A stretch of 64,000 nucleotides of DNA. Origin: Tethya wilhelma. Lineage: Eukaryota; Porifera; Demospongiae; Tethyida; Tethyidae. Below the pieces are notes generated by a model. The model searched no databases. It had not been told where the DNA came from and worked only from the letters and a program-made list of their open reading frames with translations. The stretch spans positions 271,068 through 335,067 of the forward strand of contig CAXIPT010000004.1 of assembly GCA_964030475.1 (NCBI GenBank), given 5' to 3'. Below, in pieces: positions 23,401-35,800 of this stretch. A program made the translations under genes and the position numbers. Position 1 is the first letter of the stretch. Every line of letters starts with the position of its first letter.

Positions 23401-24266
23401 GCTCCAGCGTTGTCAAATTCACCTCTGTAATTGGGGGCTGAGAAGAGGGTCACTAACTGCCGTTTCGCAAAAAATTCATAGCCATCCTCCACAACTTCAT
23501 TACTCCGGCAAATCAGATCAAAGTCATGCTTTGTAACAAATTTTGTAACAATCTCAGGACCAAATGTAAAGGACCTATTATCGCGAGCATCACACCTTTT
23601 AGGGTCATTTTCACCCCAACCTACCACCTCCTTGTCAGGATTTGCCCAGAGGAGGTCACACAGTAAACCCTGGTCAGGAACATCTGTTGGTCTCATGATT
23701 CTCCTAATCTGCTCCATTGATTGCAGGTCAGGGGATATACCGGAATGGGCACAGAAGATTTTTTCGTCTATAATTGCAGTAACTGGCAAACAATTGAAAC
23801 AATCAGTAAACGTCTTCCACAGTCTGATGTTGTAACGTCGTTTGCACTCATCATAGAAGCCAAAAATCCTGTTGATTGAAGCACACTCATGATTTCCTCT
23901 CAGCAAAAAGAAATTCTCAGGGTATTTAATCTTGTACGCAAGTAAAAGACAGATCGTCTCAAGAGACTGTTTCCCTTTGTCTACATAGTTACCTAGAAAC
24001 AGGTAATTTGCCTCAGGTGGGAAGCCTCCATACTCAAACAATCTCAACAAGTCGTAGTATTGGCCAAAAATATCTCCCACTACTTTTATCGGAGCTTCTA
24101 GTTCCAGAAGGATTGGCTGTTCAAGAAATATCTCACGAGACTTCAGACAGAGACCACGAATTTCAGCTTCAGTAAGTTGGACATTTTTACTTACTCTACT
24201 TCCTCTGACCTCTAGTAATCTTTGGATGATAGAATCAAGATTCAATCTATCCCCCTCTGAGGCCAT
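20408..24266 (-). CDS. PP1-like pseudophosphatase - ROC GTPase - COR - death-domain protein
   Basis: Two exons (24266-20807 and 20715-20408) join in frame to 1255 residues. Residues ~8-310 are very close to protein phosphatase 1, but metal ligands are changed: GDIHGQ is GDIFGQ, GDYVDRG is GNYVDKG, and RAHQVVEDGY is [14 protein letters not shown] and the FCxH histidine remain. Loss of three of six ligands predicts no phosphatase activity. A Q/E/R-rich linker leads to a ROC-like GTPase: Walker [10 protein letters not shown] (~368-376), VDTGGQPAF (~561) and GTYKDK (~665). A COR-like helical region follows (FGLFLRRMD, then [14 protein letters not shown]). The second exon encodes a death domain ([20 protein letters not shown], then [13 protein letters not shown]). 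Cytosolic signalling is inferred. A truncated paralogue lies at 25195. Confidence 0.85.
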
Positions 24267-25193
24267 TGTTGCTAAGCTTCAATTTCAGTATCCCAGCTCC
24301 CGATTCAGACCCCGCGCATCTAGATCTACGTTATACCGTGCAGTGGATGATCAGATCTCAGTCGCGGCAGTGAGTAACGGATTATATTCTGTAGCAAAGT
24401 TATGGTTTTTGTTTTCTCACGGCAAGTAGAGTCCCCAAGTCTTCTAGATCTAATTCTTTAGTCTTCACATGAACTCTCATATAATTATGGCATCGGTGGT
24501 TCAGGCTTCCGCCACGCCCGGACCCACAATTGAATTCCTTGTGGCTAGAGAAGTTTACAAGCATACAATGAGCATGCTCAGAACCACGTGGCCTGGTGAA
24601 CGGCGTCAAAATGGCTCTTGCGAACCGGGGTTACCCGGTAGGCTATATACCACATAGTGTATGTCTCAAATTTAATCAGTTATCAATTTTTATAGAAATG
24701 GCATTCCATAGGAAACCATGTGCAATAATCAAACAATTACAAACCTTACTAGGTTCAACATAAGCAGCATGCATGCATGGAGCAGCTGCTACAAACACTA
24801 GATTGTAAATAGTAATTATTATACAACAATAAGAATTTAATATTAGAAATTAATTCATACAATAAAAGATTAAACAAACTTACTTATACAATAGCTATGT
24901 ATAATTAGTATCACAAAACTTGTCTTGGCTATAATATGGTGTGTATATATAATAATGTGTGATAAACAAACACAATAAATGAAATTATATACTCCATCTA
25001 TCCAACCAATGAACTATATTATGATTGTATTATCAGGTGTGTATCTCTGCGATAACAGTATAAACACAATTATAGTATAAAAACAAACCAACGATGAAGT
25101 TACTCGATCTATATACCTAATCAATGGACTACCGTATAGCTCCAAATTTTCGTGGTACAATATTTTCGTGAATTTCGTGATTTGACCGTATAT
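24267..25193. other. intergenic: 5' flank of the fusion gene and duplicated 3' flank
   Basis: 24267-24600 is relatively GC-rich 5' flank. 24603-25130 repeats 19923-20407, including GGCTCTTGCGAACCGGGGTT, so it is the 3' flank of the second tandem copy. 25131-25193 starts like a MITE (ACCGTATAGCTCCAAATTTT) and is cut by the N at 25194. Confidence 0.6.
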
Positions 25194-25194
25194 N

Positions 25195-26358
25195 GTCAAT
25201 GAGGTTGATGATTTCCCCAATCAAACGTCTCCTCAGTGAAGTCTTACCAGCACGTGGTGGTCCCATCATCAGTAGTTTAAGATACTTGATGGGTATGCTG
25301 ATACCACTGGTTAGAGCTTGTTGATAGGCTTGATAGTTTCTTTGTTGCCTCTCCTTAGCCAGTTTCTCCTCTTCAGCTCGTTGCTGCTCATGATCACCGT
25401 GTTGATCAGAAAGCCCAAGAAACCTCCTCCTATCACTTGCTGGTTTCAAAATTTGGAATGAACACATTAGTGTCTCAGCTACAGACATGATGGCTCCAGC
25501 GTTGTCAAATTCACCTCTGTAATTGGGGGCTGAGAAGAGGGTCACTAACTGCCGTTTCGCAAAAAATTCATAGCCATCCTCCACAACTTCATTACTCCGG
25601 CAAATCAGATCAAAGTCATGCTTTGTAACAAATTTTGTAACAATCTCAGGACCAAATGTAAAGGACCTATTATCACGAGCATCACACCTTTTAGGGTCAT
25701 TTTCACCCCAACCTACCACCTCCTTGTCAGGATTTGCCCAGAGGAGGTCACATAGTAAACCCATATCCGGAACATCTGTGGGTCTCATGATCCTCCTAAT
25801 TTGCTCCATTGACTGCAGGTCAGGGGATATACCGGAATGGGCACAGAAGATTTTTTCGTCTATAATTGCAGCAACTGGCAAACAATTGAAACAATCAGTA
25901 AACGTCTTCCACAGTCTGATGTTGTAACGCCGTCTGCACTCATCATAGAAGCCAAAAATTCTGTTGATTGAAGCACACTCATGATTTCCTCTCAGCAAAA
26001 AGAAATTCACAGGGTACTTGATCTTGTACGCTAGTAAAAGACATATCGTCTCAAGAGACTGTTTCCCTTTGTCTACATAGTTACCTAGAAACAGGTAATT
26101 TGCCTCAGGGGGAAAACCTCCATACTCAAACAATCTCAACAAGTCATAGTATTGGCCAAAAATATCTCCCACTACTTTTATCGGAGCTTCTAGTTCCAGA
26201 AGGATCGGCTGTTCAAGAAATATCTCACGAGACTTCAGACAGAGACCACGAATTTCAGCTTCAGTAAGTTGGACATTTTTACCTACTCTACTTCCTCTGA
26301 CCTCCAGTAATCTTTGGATGATAGAATCAAGATTCAGCTTGTACCCTTCCTCGGCCAT
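25195..26358 (-). CDS. tandem paralogue of the PP1-like-ROC-COR-death protein, truncated by a gap
   Basis: From the start at 26358 ([20 protein letters not shown]) to the N at 25194 the protein matches the neighbour almost residue for residue: the whole phosphatase-like module, the linker, [14 protein letters not shown] and part of the GTPase. The same replaced metal ligands are present ([23 protein letters not shown]), so the losses predate the duplication. Differences such as VAAIID for VTAIID, DVPDMG for DVPDQG and a distinct start and 5' flank argue for a true paralogue and not just another allele. The rest of the gene is missing: beyond the gap lies sequence matching the downstream flank. 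Confidence 0.75.
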
Positions 26359-27319
26359 TTTTAATAATAATATAACCTTCAATTTTTCCTGAGGGCACTA
26401 TATGGTACTAAGGGTTAGGTGACCAGGCTATATATATGCACGTATACGTACTCTCGCTAGCCAGACTCTCTGTAAGTCACCTGGTGAGTTACAGCTCAGA
26501 TCAGAGAAGACAGTGAAACGATAGAATATGATTTATGGTCAGCCTGTCAGTGTCGGAAAGTTTCAACATAATCATGACTAGCTACAAAAATATGCAATAA
26601 CTGTAGTAGTATCTCTGTGGGCGAGTTTATGACTCTGATGGCTTTACGGCTGCAGCACGTATTGTGGAGGCAACTGTTCACAAACAGTGGTGATTCAGTG
26701 TTATTATTAAAAGTTCAACTTGTCGGACTCCCTCAGTGAAGCCACGCCAGGCTAAAGCGCTTGAGGTCACTGAGTCTGTGGTTGAGACTAACGGTTTAAC
26801 CCACAATATATCAGAGATATACTATTTACTATATTAGCTACGCTGAAATCATGAAGGTTATTGGGACTTGTTGCATACTACGTACTCAGTGATATATCTG
26901 GCCTGTCCCCCTCGTACTACGGTACTCAGTGCACCTCTTGCTTAATTGGTAGTGTATAGATAATCAGTGACGAGAAAATAAACAAGTTTATCATACGGAC
27001 TATTTCGTTGGCTCACTATGAGTTCTTTAGAGTCTTCAAGTATCATGAGTATTCTCCAGAGAAGTTCTTGCAGTCACCTCCCACAATTATGCCACGCCCA
27101 TGCATCCGCAGAGCTGAGCACGTGATTCGGTACAATATGCGCATGCGCACCAATATTGACTCAGTGACACAACATACAGTAGATTTTTTGCGAATCCCTC
27201 GAACTGGGCCACTCATGCTCAGTGAATTTTAGTTTCACAGTAAAAAATCGCTTTAATTTAGTATTTTACTGGTATTAAATTTTTAACACTAGCAAGGGTA
27301 ACAATATAATAGTATGTCA
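26359..27319. other. intergenic region with an NRF1-type palindrome
   Basis: No supported gene. TGCGCATGCGCA at 27138-27149 is a perfect NRF1-type site, about 780 bp upstream of the truncated phosphatase-like gene. The stretch at 27120-27150 also contains CACGTG. Confidence 0.5.
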
Positions 27320-27531
27320 TTATTTTCTCTTCTGTTTTAAGAGTGAGTTTCTAAGAGCCATTTGTTTCTCTCTGAAGGACTTCTTTCCCTTTCCCCTGAC
27401 ACTTCTCTTCTGTCTGATCATCTTGAAGGCCTTGGCTTTAGCCTTCTCCTTGTTAGTGGTACTGCTGTGAGGGTTGAGGCGTCTCTTCTTGTAGCCATAC
27501 TTCTCACGACCCTCTCTGCCAGCCTTCAGCA

Positions 27532-27605
<74 letters not shown>

Positions 27606-30600
27606 ATGAACAAAACACTGTTTCTGTTTCACTGTTATGGTATTCTAGCTAAAGTGCCTACTGTATTTCATAAACAGCAACCAATTGTAATCCCGACCAC
27701 CACCACCATCTAATAGCTGTAGAAACACACGTCTATTAGGTGTATCAGCACATGCATGCAACCCACCCTAATGGCCGACAGTCTCTCCTCCTTGTTCATC
27801 CTCCTCCTGGCGTGGTCCACTACCTGGATGGCACTCTCTGAGAGGATCTCTCCCTCAGCCTCTCTCCTCTCTCTCTGGCTCTCCATCATCTCCTCCAGTT
27901 GTCTCTTCCTCCCTTTACGAGGGGTCACCTCAGCTGCTAGCTGACGGCTACGGATCTTGGCAAACTCCTCTTGAGTCAAGAACTGCAGTATGTGTACAGA
28001 GAGAATTGTGGTATATACCAGTTTATAAGGGAAATAATATTAATATTAAATTATAATAATATTTCCAGGCTATTCTTTCATGAAAATTTCTTCTTCGAAA
28101 AGGAATTAACAAAGCTAAGGAATATACTGCACAGGAGCCACTCAGGAAGAACACAAAAACAGTGAATGTAGCAGAAATTCCTGATCAAAATAGGTGTATA
28201 CCATACAATACGAGCACCTTTCCATACCCGACTCTGTCCAATGGCCACTGCTCTCTCTTTTCTCTGTTTCTTGAGCTGTTCCAACACCTCCTTAGGCAGC
28301 TGTTCTTTTACCTCGGCAGGGCCAGCTGGGGAGCCACCACCTTCAGCTGTGAGTGTAAAGATACAATAAAATATTACTTATACTTTATTCCATGTGACTA
28401 ACATGTGTACATCGCAAGAAAAGCCTAATGATAGTGGTTTCCAAGTAACCATATTCCTAAGTAACATCAACATTAAACTGCACAGTAAGAGAGTGTATGT
28501 ACATGTACCTTGATGTCTTTGTTTTGCTATTCTTCTTCTATTCCTTCCCGACTGTCTACTTCTGGAGGAGACAACTGAAGATAAATCTCCATCTCTCCTT
28601 TGAGGGTCTCTGCCATTTCCTTCTTCCAAACCACCAACTCTATCCTCAATGAAATCTAAAGTAGCACCATCTTCTTCTTCTTTTTCTTCTTCTTCTTCTT
28701 CTTCTTCTTCTTGATCTTCTAAAAGTTCAAGCTGTTCCTCATCGACATCGCTATCAACGTCAGATTGGTCACTTTCAGATTCACCTTCAGAATCATCCTC
28801 ACAATGTTCAGCAGATTCACTGTCTTTGTTGAGGTTTGATTCATCTTCAAGCTCCTCTGAAGTATAAAGCAGAGAAAATTGGAATTGAAATGAACATATA
28901 CTGCACATACACATATGCACCACTGAGAGCAACATGGCAGCTGTCAATACAGTATGCATAATCTCTTACCTTGAACGCTGTCTTCTAAAGTACCATCTTT
29001 ATCATCATCATCATCATCATCATCTGGAGGTAACTCCAGCAGCTGAATGAAGGAGAGGATCATAATTTATTGCCATGCATGCACTCATCATATGACAGTC
29101 ACATGACTGATATAGTGGGCACATCACAGTCATCAACACACAGACGTACCTCAGTGCCTGGCACCAACTCAGTTGCCTCCAGTGCTCCATATTCTAATTG
29201 ATGCACACCACTAGATGCTTCAGTAGGCTTCCCCTGAAGATAAAATTTTACTGAAGCATTACCATAATTTCTTTCCAATTAATGCCCACCAACCAACCCT
29301 GTCCTTCCTGTGCAGTAGCTGAGGGTTTATTGTCCTAAACAGTTGAATCAGCGACCGTGAAGCCATACGAACACCTTTGTCACGATAATTCTTGTAGCTG
29401 GTCAGGTCTTGGAGGAGGTCAAAGGTCATGACGAGTGGACATCTTACACACACTTCACGAATTGTGTTCAACCTGATCAGAAAAAACATGGTTTGTGAAG
29501 TGTGACGGTGTGTGTTTGTGTGTGTATGTGTGTGTTTATGTGTGTGTTTTTCTTTCTGTAAACTGTACCATACACTTGGTCAACAAATGTAGAAGAAATG
29601 GAACTCAAGAACATTTTCCTAGTAAACTACATATGTACTGGAGAACCTAAGAACCTGTTTCATCCTCATAGCTTTCTCAAATGTTAATTAATTGTAATGG
29701 AAGCTAGTGATCAAGGAAGGTGATTGAGGTTTACGAGGCAAGACTAGGTTACATACACACGTACACAAAAAACCCAATGGTGATAAGATTCATTTAGGTA
29801 CGTATACTCACCCAACGGCCATTACTTCACTGGTGTTCCTCTCTGAGACAAAGTTATTGACAACAGTCTTCACAGTTGGCTCCAATANGAGAACAACCTC
29901 TCTAGCTTGAGCTAGGAGCTTCATTATCTCAGCTTGAGGGAGGTCTATCTTCTTGAGTCTGGAGTTTGATGCCCTGGCTTCTTGTAGCCTCTCTATGACA
30001 CTCTCCAGGTTGAGGTCAGCCTCTGGGTTCATCTCTACTGGCTGCTCTGGATTAGCCATGGTGATTACTGGGTGGGCACTATTTAGAATTATTGCCTGAC
30101 TTCACATGTTTACTATGGAATTTTACTTACTAAGAATATCATGTGTTGAACACCTGTTGTTACATAGAAATGCATGGTCATTAGTGTGGGTGTGTCATGA
30201 CTATATAAACTATAGTGACATTGTGAAGGGCACTCTATAAGTCATACATACCAATTATTCATAGAGCATGCATTGTTACACCCATTTTTATAAAATCAGT
30301 CACAGGATCAGTATTTTGAGGCTAGCAGACTAGTGTCCAGTTGAAGATATTTTTTTATAAAAAATTTATTTTGTTAGTGTTCTTGATCAATGAAAATTTG
30401 TCTCTTCGTCATTTCGTGACTAGTTTTTAATATTCTAACGTTCAGAAAAATGCTGACCACTAGTTTAGTAATGTAGACTACATATATGTAGAGGCGTGGT
30501 CATGGACGCAAAGCTGCAAGTTATGGTGATTTTACTGGCAGGATTACAATCATGCAATGTCAAGGGATGAAATTATTTTCGTGAGTAGTTAATATTGTAG

Positions 30601-32730
30601 TTATTATTGGTATCGATGTTGCCATGCAATCACGTTGTTAGTTAATTGGATAGACACAACATTTTGCTTTGTTTAATTGGCAATGAATATCATACATGTA
30701 GTTATATTGTACTTTATGTGTATTATTTTATACGAGTAAAAAGTTACATTATTAGTTTAGTTTTCTATTCCATGAAGTAACCATCATGATGTGTACTTTT
30801 CAGTTAGTTAACATAAGATTAGCATGACACTCAGTTGTTTGGGACAAGCGCTTCACGCTCTTGGTCATATCCCTCTTCAGCTTCAATCTCACCATTAGCC
30901 AAGGGATCAAGTAAAGTAATATTAAAGGGTGTTATACCCACAACAATTTCAGTGTGATTTGGGTCGTCACCACTCAGGAAGAACCTCAGACCCCCCACCA
31001 TGATCTGGTGAGGGATGGACAAACCATTTGAAAGAAACAAAACAGACGTGCATAATATTATGTTTCTTTTGCTAGTGTATGTGAATTATTATATTTATAG
31101 TTGGTTACCTTGGTAACGGGTGAGAAGCAGGCAGTGGTTAGCACATTTACTGTACGACTGTCTTTCCTGTAAAATTGGTTGTTATGATGTAATGATGATA
31201 TAATTTTTAACTGCTGCAGTACACCAAATTTACTATGTATCTCAGCCTAGGAAGGTCGTATGAAGCTGGGATTGGTACCATTGTGATCAGCTCAAAGAGA
31301 TCTATCAAATGATATCTAATTTGATATAGGTTTGATTTTGACCCAAAATTGGGAAAAAAGCGTGGACTATAGTCAGGGGATTTTATTAAAATTGGCCATT
31401 TTGGCTTTTGACACAAAACCTAACAAAATAGATATCATTTGAAAGATCTCTTTGAGCTGATCACAATGGTGCAAGTCCCAGCTTCATACGACCTTCCTAG
31501 ACTGAGATAAAGATGGAAAAGTGGCAGAAAAAGATAAGAAAATGACAATATTAGACACAAACACATTCACATACACATAAATCACACATGACCTACCATA
31601 TGTTCTTCCTGTAGAGCTCCACCATGGTGTCAAGAGACATCTTGGCAGCGACCCCATTGCTGTCTCTCAACATGGCATACATAAACGTCTGGAGACCCTA
31701 GTGAGTGTGTATGTACAGTACATTTAACATATTTTTATAAACTGGTTTTATTTCAAAATTCATACAATTATAAGCTCAGTCAAAACAACCAATAGCCTCC
31801 CATGTGGGTCATTGAGCAGGCATGAATACAGTTACCTCTCTTATTATTGGCCAGCTCTTCAAACAAAAACCTTATATATTTGTTCAATTTACACGACTAA
31901 AAGTAGTACTATAATTATTAGAGAGTGCATATGTAAGAGAGTAATAACTCTTATAATTCAGCAGCTATAAGAGGTAACTTGTATGGGTAGTTGTGTATAT
32001 GACTATTGTTTCCTATGCAAATTTAACGGACGTCCGTTATGACCAGAAATGATATTCATAGATATGACGTTGTTGAATCATTGATTTGTGGTTAATTGCA
32101 AAAGGGTCGCGTGATCAACCAAACACAGCTCGCTACTCGGTGCTCGTTCGGTTGAAGTGATGAATTAAATTTACCTCTGTAAACTAAAGTCAGATACTAT
32201 TTTAGGAAAGTAGTAGCTTGGAGACAGTTTCCAGTCACAAAAGAAGCTCAAAGAAGAGGTGTCTGCTGGTTTTTTTGAGGGGGGTCAACTCAAGACAGAA
32301 AAAGGTCAAAATGGCTGACAGAGGTAAAAGTTATTTGCCAGCTAGAACTGTTTATCTCAAGTCTTGTATGTGTGTGTGTGTGTGTGCTGGTGTGTAAGTA
32401 ATAATTTTTGACTCAAAATTGGAGTTGAATGGATGGTGATACTTCAATCTGGTAACAAGCAGCTAATACAAGACAATCCCTCCCATTTGCCGCCAAAAAT
32501 TAACAACTTGCCGCCAAAGTAGCGACTAACTTATCAAAAGTTCCTTATATGTCATGTGATGAATAACATTTGGACACGCTCAGTTGAAGGGAATAACCTA
32601 GCATACAAATGTCAGATGAATGAATGTATAATAGTACAAAGGTCACGCTTAAAAAAACAATGAATATCAGATAACATTGTCTCACCAAACAATGAATGTT
32701 TATGTAGTCTTTCAAACACACACATACACA

Positions 32731-32799
<69 letters not shown>

Positions 32800-32865
32800 A
32801 CACACACACACGTGTGTGTGTGTGTGTGTGNNNNNNNNNNNNNNNNNNNNNNNNNNNNNNNNNNN

Positions 32866-32899
<34 letters not shown>

Positions 32900-35800
32900 C
32901 GTCAGTGGTTCATTCGGCTTTGCAATGACATTTTCCAACGACTGGGAATTGGCCAGCGACCTCCAGCACCACAGCAAGAGGAGGAACCAGATCATCAACC
33001 CGCTGTGGTTCACATCCCAGCAAATGGGCCCATGGAGAGATCACGTCTCGTGGAAGTGGGAAGAATCCTTCAAGCTCAGCAGAGAAGAATTGGTTCCAGT
33101 CACCAACAGCTTCTGCAGCAACCTCCAGCTGCCCCCATGGGCAATGATAATGGTGGCATTATGACACCAGTTCAAGAAGAAGGATACAACCCTCACAAGA
33201 CTATGATGGTACAGTAGGAGTGGGAGTGAAGGAGTGGGGAAAAAAGGGGGAAAATGTGAAAAAAAATTGCAGTTCAAGAGAATTTGGAAACAATTATGCT
33301 TAGTAAACATTATTTAGTAACTATTTTTGTTGAGTTTTTCCACACATTTCACAAGCACATTCATGGTACCATAAGTATGCAGGTACATATTCACTGAACA
33401 ACACTGCAATCATTTTATCATGATCATTCACACATTTACTTTCAACCAAGCCACTATTCTATTCACTTTGCCATGATTATAATTAAAATAGCAAATTGTA
33501 AATACAAGCAAAAACGTATGAAATGCAACCTTTCATTCACACATAGTGTTATTGTCAAACAATCCATTATTTTATTCTACATTTGCCATATGGTTGTAAT
33601 TATCAATAATAAAATTAATATCAATTGTGAAAGCAGGCAAAAATGTATGAAATAAAACCCTACATTTAACTGTGTACATACTATCTGCTGTCTATAAGCA
33701 GTCGGCCTTTCACAAATGCTAGTTATGTCCATTTAATCGGATATAATACATATACGGTATGCAATTTTGACAAAAAATTTTTTCCCCTTGAACAACAATA
33801 ACTAACTGCAAACCACGTGCTTAACAGCATCAGCTACGGAAAAGAGATTTGACAGCCTTCACAGACAAGGAGAAACCAAAGAGGAGCAGCTCAAACTGTT
33901 TAAGTCAGCTAAGTGCCAACATAACACTGACAGCTGGTTAACAGCATGGGAGGTATGAAGAGTAGATGTATTATTTTGTGTATGTTTAGTCACAAAAAAC
34001 TAACATTATGAATAAAGCAACTAGAATGTGACTACAAAAGGAGCTAAATGTTGTATATAGTGCATTGAGCTTAAACAATAGGCATATGGACGTGACCTAA
34101 TGCTTCAAATATTAACAGTCATGAGCATTACATCATATAGGATAGGGGATTTCCCAAGCATCATAATATTACTCGACTCACGCTCGATGCTCACGTGGAC
34201 TTCCTGTTTCCTGTTTCTTACTTACTACAGTTCATACAATCATCTTTCTTCTTGTGACAATTGTTATTGTCACAAGAACTGGAGCAGCTGCTCCTAATCA
34301 AACACACATCGCAAAAGAGGTGGACCCACATTCATTGTCGATAACTCTCCTACCACCTCGACCCAACCTACGTGCCTTTTTCCGGCGCAATCGTGTCACT
34401 TCAGACCTGCCTATCAGTGGGGGACAATGGGTGACACCGGTACAAGAAGTTGGTCAACATAATCCGTTGCTTGATGAAATGGTTTTTGGAACTCAAAATG
34501 AACAAGCAATTGACAATTTTGGCCAACCAATCAATGCTATACCAGGACCTGATGTAGGATACGACCCAAATCACACTGAAATTGTTGTGGGTATAACACC
34601 CTTTAATATTACTTTACTTGATCCCTTGGCTAATGGTGAGATTGAAGCTGAAGAGGGATATGACCAAGAGCGTGAAGCGCTTGTCCCAAACAACTGAGTG
34701 TCATGCTAATCTTATGTTAACTAACTGAAAAGTACACATCATGATGGTTACTTCATGGAATAGAAAACTAAACTAATAATGTAACTTTTTACTCGTATAA
34801 AATAATACACATAAAGTACAATATAACTACATGTATGATATTCATTGCCAATTAAACAAAGCAAAATGTTGTGTCTATCCAATTAACTAACAACGTGATT
34901 GCATGGCAACATCGATACCAATAATAACTACAATATTAACTACTCACGAAAATAATTTCATCCCTTGACATTGCATGATTGTAATCCTGCCAGTAAAATC
35001 ACCATAACTTGCAGCTTTGCGTCCATGACCACGCCTCTACATATATGTAGTCTACATTACTAAACTAGTGGTCAGCATTTTTCTGAACGTTAGAATATTA
35101 AAAACTAGTCACGAAATGACGAAGAGACAAATTTTCATTGATCAAGAACACTAACAAAATAAATTTTTTATAAAAAAATATCTTCAACTGGACACTAGTC
35201 TGCTAGCCTCAAAATACTGATCCTGTGACTGATTTTATAAAAATGGGTGTAACAATGCATGCTCTATGAATAATTGGTATGTATGACTTATAGAGTGCCC
35301 TTCACAATGTCACTATAGTTTATATAGTCATGACACACCCACACTAATGACCATGCATTTCTATGTAACAACAGGTGTTCAACACATGATATTCTTAGTA
35401 AGTAAAATTCCATAGTAAACATGTGAAGTCAGGCAATAATTCTAAATAGTGCCCACCCAGTAATCACCATGGCTAATCCAGAGCAGCCAGTAGAGATGAA
35501 CCCAGAGGCTGACCTCAACCTGGAGAGTGTCATAGAGAGGCTACAAGAAGCCAGGGCATCAAACTCCAGACTCAAGAAGATAGACCTCCCTCAAGCTGAG
35601 ATAATGAAGCTCCTAGCTCAAGCTAGAGAGGTTGTTCTCTCAGAGCCACCATTACTGGAGCTAGAAGGCCCTGTGAAGGTATGTGGCAACCTCTATGGAC
35701 AGTTCTATGACCTCCTGCGATGGTTTGACCTAGCTGGAGAACCACCAGACGTGAAATACCTGTTCTTAGGCAACTACGTGGACAGAGGGAGGCATTCCAT

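Noticed and set aside
33831..33941. Coding-like stretch with an acceptor ([15 protein letters not shown])
   Set aside because: It reaches a stop without a start or partner exon that I can justify; its phase does not fit the donor at 33953.
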